Part shown: in pieces, positions 59,723 through 64,000 of the stretch | Layout of the letters: the number at the start of each line of letters is the position of its first letter | How positions within the stretch are numbered: position 1 is the first letter of the stretch | Assembly (NCBI GenBank): GCA_000469685.2 | Contig: LS997565.1 | Span: 12,024,505 to 12,088,504 of the forward strand | Direction of reading: 5' to 3' | DNA length: 64,000 bases | Source: Haemonchus contortus | Taxonomy: Eukaryota > Nematoda > Chromadorea > Rhabditida > Trichostrongylidae | The notes under the pieces: generated by a model | What the model saw: only the letters and a program-made list of their open reading frames with translations | What the model was told of the DNA's origin: nothing | Database searches by the model: none | Program-made: the position numbers and the translations under genes

Positions 59723-62700
59723 TTACTTCTTCGCTATTGATTTGTAGTAATCCGCGAGGATTTGCCATGCAGATGGAGCCATGAACCCGTCTGGAGGAGT
59801 GGCACCACTTCTGAAATGGACTTATGAGTGAGTTTGTCAGCAGTACTCGTCCAAAGGGGATGGAAAGCCACCCGAACAGGCCAGTAAACTCTTTCAAACT
59901 TCCACAAATGATTGACTCCGATTTCAGTCAGTAATTTAATCATTTGATAGAAAAGTTATAAAGCCATATCTGCTACTCAAAGATGGAAAAAGTAAGTTTA
60001 GCCAACCTTGCCAATCCTCGCATTCGAGTACCGCTGATAAAATCGAAATCTTCTTTCCTTGACGGATCGAAAAATGCCATTTTTCCGGCCTAAAGCAATA
60101 AATATAGACATCTCAAAAGAACACAGTAAAGACATTCGAAAGAATCGCCGTCAAACTTGCTGTGAGCTTCTACCTGTCCTTACCTTTTTATCATATGCAG
60201 CAACACGGAACGGTAAAATATGTAATTGACTCAAACCAGGCGCCATTGAGAGCACCTAGAATATTGGAAGAATTTGTTTATTTATTTATTTATGACACTC
60301 ATAAGAGAGTTGAACTTTTCAGTAATTTCTTTAGAATTTCCATAGAATACATGCTGATGATGCTGTCAAGATACGGTAAATGAAAACGCGAAGTAAAAGG
60401 GAACACTGTGCTCTCTGAATTACAATAGGACAACAATGACTGTGATTCCCCTCCGGAATTCATACGAAACCGCTTGCCTTCGACCTCATACCCTCTGCCT
60501 TCTCTCAAAATAAGTGCAGAATCTCAAGGTGTTCGAAAATTAGTTGGAGGATAGTACGACTCCTCTAAGCACCTGATTTAGCTCGAAAATGCTCATACAT
60601 TCCCTTGGACAGAGTTTATCTCAAGAACGGCTGGCAGAATACCGAAGCCCTAAAGAACCAACGTGGCCCAGACCAGCCTGAAGTGTTAGGTGAAAGTCAG
60701 AATTTAGTTGAAAACTTGAGAATGGTGTAGGAGGGGTGCCGGTCTTGAAGCCAGAGAAAAAGATCAAATAGTTGTCTGCACGGAAACCTCTATGCCTTCA
60801 CTGAAATGGCTCTCATTGCCAGATGAGAAGAAAAGATAAGCACCTTTGCACCATGCGTTGGCTCATAGAGGAAATCACCAGTGTCCGGATGTTGGATGCC
60901 AGCTGGGTCTCTTCCAACGATGTAGGTGTGCACACCGGCAGCAATCCGGGCTCTGCAATAATGGAGGATTTGAACTATTTAGGTAGATTCCTACTCGGGG
61001 CTGAGACTTGTTGGAACTCGGGATACGAACTTGAAAACTGGCACTTTGAGCTCCTAAGTCTCCATATTTTTCGCTGACGGGTTTTAATGAACAGTAACAT
61101 TACGCCAGTGAGTAGGAACCAAAATAGAGTCAAAAGAGAAGAAGGCACGAATCGAAAAGTTGAGAAAAGGTTAGCCGAGAAGAGCTTCGATTTCTGGCTC
61201 CAGTAGAAATTAGTAGCCACATATAGGGTAAAACTCAATTCAGACCGTTTTAATGATCACAGCTCAATTGCTAAAGGCTAATATATTAGACAAAAGGGAC
61301 GGCCAGGGAGGACTTACTGGGCTTCAGGAGCTCGGCTAAACCTAGGAGAAAAGGATTCGGAAGATTCCATAAAGCTTGAGAAGCATGATTGTTGTCTTAT
61401 GAACGCTCCCTACCATATCCGTAGTCTGCTGTCCAATAGCATCGGTAATCTTCCCGGGAAATATGTGCCTTACTTACCTTGCATGCCACTGTACTTCAGT
61501 AGGTCCTGCGTAGAGCATTGGCGATGGGAATATGGACAGCACTGTCCATGATGGATCCAATACACCCTCAGCAATCACTGCTTCATGCTGACGCATCCGT
61601 ACCGACAGCGGAACATCGTCATCTTTGGTCCATCCACCTGGTTGACAAAATTACTCGAAGAAATAAACAACTAAACACGAAAATAACACAAAACCTACCT
61701 AATGGGTGAAGAAGTAACATAGGGTTACGGTACTTCTTGAGCAGTTTTTCTCTTGTATCACGCATGAGCAGTGCATGACCGTTGTGAATCGGATTACGAA
61801 GTTGAAATACGAACACTGCATCAGCGCCTGAATTCATGTAAAACTGGGTAGTATTTTGTCCAAGGTCAACTTGGGTATAGAAAGGTTCTGCAGAGTTCAT
61901 TTCACGGTGGACGTTATCACATATGAAGAGAAAGTCTTTGGGCGTACATCAATGCTATCTGAAGGATGGGCTTCTTGCATTTGACTTCCATTCAGCATCA
62001 TGGTGGCGTATTGAATGCGTATGTGGCCTTATACAATGTCTTGCGGGGCCAGCTGATGTACAAATCACTCTTTCCAACCTCCCAGACAATTCTGCTACGA
62101 AATAACCGACCCTGTAGGAACGGAAGGCTCAGTTGGTCAAGCCATTCTGTACCCGAAATTCGAAACCGTCACTATGCTCGTGTGATAGTACGCCAATTGC
62201 CACTAAACCACCTTCTCCCGTGATTGATAATAACGATTAAAAAAGTGTCGAACTCCCACTTTCCGATGTCATTTTCTCGTATTCTCAGAACTAAATCCCA
62301 GAACAAGAGCCTAGTTCCGCAGTATCTCAGTTTTTTCCCTTGACTGAGGACGCCCTCTTCACCCCTTCCTGTACTTTCCATTTTCTCCCAATGCCTTTAT
62401 GATAATATTCAAGAGAGCTCACCTTTCTCTTCGAATATTTTTCGCAACTCGCTTGGCGTTTTCCTAAAGCTGTTCAGACCATCATCAAATGTGATCCGCT
62501 CCAGTACCTGAAAAACGTATATAACGTAACGTACTATTCTGAACATTACTACTGAAGAAGTGTCCTTTCAAAATCCCGCTGTTGATTCTGAAAAGTGAAG
62601 GTAGTGATGACTTTCTAATATGGATCAGAGGTAACACCGTCAGAAGGAATATCCTCCATTTTTTTCTAAAGAGTAGACATTCGGTGTTTTTACGAGTCCG

Positions 62701-64000
62701 GGTGTATGACATGCGTGTGGCGCCCACTTGAACTTGCTCCAATGCCATTCCCTTCATTCCTTCGTGTATTACAAATACTAATTCATGTCGTGCTGAGATA
62801 TATGTCGTGGAATGATTAAAAATCACCTTTAGGTCGCCTCCCAAGCACCACGGTCCACTTGAGAGAACCTGCTCGACTGCTGGATGTCGTGGATCGGAGA
62901 ATGCAAACTGCCTTGCGACTCGTTCTTCTCGTCGATGAGCGAAGATCTCACCGTCGTTCAGTACCGCTAATACAACTCCATGGCGAGTTAGCGCGACACT
63001 TGGCGACACTTCGTCGCCTATAAACCAGTACATTACTTACACCATATCCAGGGTTTAGATCTGACAAATACACCACAACACCTGAACTTCCGCGCTATCA
63101 ACAACCGCTAATGAGTTTTCTATGGGCTTACTACTACCTTACAAAAAGAACTCGAAAATTTAACTACTGGGCAGTAAGATCATATTTTCTGTACGCTTTC
63201 GAAGGGCACAACAGTAATTTGAAGCTCACCAATTGTAATCTTCTGCTTCTGCTCGTCTGTAATCGGTAACACTATCGGTACGCTCTGATTTACCGGCTCG
63301 TCCATAGGCCAAGGATCTTCGGCACCGTCATCCTATAACAAAACTTAGTAAGTCTTTACTGTTGTTGATTTTTGTACGGTCCAAATTCGTCTTCAAATAG
63401 TCGTTATTTCATGATAACTGATCAACACCACGGAAAGAGATTTTAACTGCTTGTAGTGCATGAACTAATAAGTATAACGTGATGGACAGCGTGCGGTAGT
63501 GTTGTGGCCCCAGACCGATTTCACAAGTTCCACTAGAAACCTACATAAGCTCAGAGAATCAGTGTTTCACCACTCTGCCATAACTTGCCCCCTCAACTGC
63601 TCATCATTTCGTACCGTATGAACGAATGCAACAGTTTCTATCGATTCACAAGCGACGCCGCAACGCAGCTGCACGCGTCTAATATGATCCGCCACACAAA
63701 TAACCTATTTTTCTGATTTGGTAGAGTTCTCGTGCATTCAAACGCCACACCTGTTCTTATGATATCTATTCTCACGACTGCGCAGAATCCCTAACAAAAA
63801 ATTTGTATTCGATGAGAGGATCTTAATAATCGAGCTCTTTCGGTTTTTTTTCGAACATTACTTTCTGCATTACTGTAATCGACAAGCCAAAATCTGAGAT
63901 TACATTTCAGCTTACTTTTTCGCCTGGAAAGACGGTTTTCTTTTTCAGATCGAGCAACTGTCCAAAATGAAGAGCTTGCAAATACTGACGTTCCCGCATG
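59723..64000 (-). CDS. pps-1: Bifunctional PAPS synthase, ATP-sulfurylase part (5' end off window)
   Basis: Exons in order of transcription (minus): 64000-63916 (continues off the window), 63332-63230, 63017-62827, 62507-62423, 61827-61699, 61637-61478, 60952-60844, 60255-60184, 60089-60007, 59810-59723 (TAA). All phases match; about 368 residues are visible. The enzyme makes the sulfate donor PAPS: ATP sulfurylase forms APS and an N-terminal APS kinase phosphorylates it. Here the ATP-sulfurylase domain is seen from the conserved [12 protein letters not shown] through the nucleotide-binding motif [46 protein letters not shown], the YIVGRDPAG loop, [28 protein letters not shown] and the C-terminal [11 protein letters not shown]. 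The kinase domain must lie to the right of 64,000. Compared with human PAPSS there is an extra polar stretch of about 17 residues after QLLD. The gene symbol follows the C. elegans orthologue and is an inference. Confidence 0.95.
61975..62170 (+). repeat. Dispersed repeat R1, copy d
   Basis: Landmarks: 'atttgacttccattcagcat', 'ggcgtattgaatgcgtatgt', 'ggccagctgatgtacaaatc', 'aacctcccagacaattctg', 'aataaccgaccctg', then 'ggctcagttggtcaagcc'. It lies in an intron of the PAPS synthase gene, antisense to that gene. Confidence 0.7.
63505..63596 (-). repeat. tRNA-Ser/Leu-like SINE fragment in intron
   Basis: On the minus strand the sequence begins 'gcaagttatggcagagtggt', with a near-perfect A box (TGGCAGAGTGGT, complement of 63,569-63,580). 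The B-box region is degenerate and the acceptor stem does not pair well. It is probably a tRNA-derived repeat or tRNA pseudogene inside the first visible PAPS synthase intron. Confidence 0.4.

Noticed and set aside
61828..61900. Extended start of the ATP-sulfurylase exon (from an ATG at 61,900)
   Set aside because: The acceptor before [10 protein letters not shown] (61,828) gives the phase needed by the upstream exon. The extra residues do not match PAPS synthases.
62485..63033. 182-codon minus frame as a single exon
   Set aside because: Only 62,827-63,017 is PAPS synthase coding sequence. After the GGDLK|gtgatt donor the frame continues into intron, and homology resumes at 62,507.
1..64000. 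CRISPR arrays, bacterial operons, rRNA genes, spliced-leader RNA gene
   Set aside because: The window is eukaryotic with spliced genes. No regular direct-repeat array, rRNA sequence or SL1-type sequence was seen.

Overview
This 64-kb window looks like a piece of a nematode chromosome, most probably a clade V strongylid such as a hookworm. Genes are split into many exons of 53-313 bp with consensus GT/AG borders and TTTCAG-type acceptors. Introns are often several kb long, gene density is low (three genes in 64 kb), and the space between exons is filled with short non-autonomous transposons, degraded repeats and minisatellites. The species assignment is inferred from style and from protein similarity recalled from memory; no search was run. 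There is no prokaryotic operon, CRISPR array, rRNA or intact tRNA gene.

Left part (1-6,666): the 3' part of a + strand gene of unknown function. Twelve phase-compatible exons can be chained (2,297-6,666; 488 codons plus stop). The encoded protein has an acidic region, a folded centre and an Arg/Gly-rich tail. One of its 3' splice sites has been duplicated in tandem.

Centre (6,667-25,609): about 19 kb without a recognisable gene. It holds a fragment of a mariner-type transposase (about 10,460-10,650, minus), a tight hairpin (14,803-14,855), and two near-identical copies of a roughly 495-bp inverted-repeat element, each with its own perfect 8-bp target duplication. These copies flank an 830-bp GC/CpG-rich block. 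A second CpG-rich block lies 1 kb upstream of the next gene.

Middle (25,610-45,989): a complete + strand folliculin-interacting protein (FNIP) gene, 17 exons over 20.4 kb, encoding about 773 residues. FNIP partners folliculin in the lysosomal Rag-GTPase/TORC1 and AMPK nutrient-sensing circuit. Its introns hold repeats, hairpins and a perfect 100-bp palindrome.

Right part (45,990-64,000): 13.7 kb of gene-free DNA with three members of a TTAA-flanked inverted-repeat family. After it comes, on the minus strand and convergent with FNIP, the 3' two-thirds of a bifunctional PAPS synthase (ATP-sulfurylase domain, ten exons, 59,723-64,000, continuing off the right edge). The three genes are functionally unrelated. 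I saw no evidence of a new multi-gene system; the most unusual signals are in repeat architecture and splicing.
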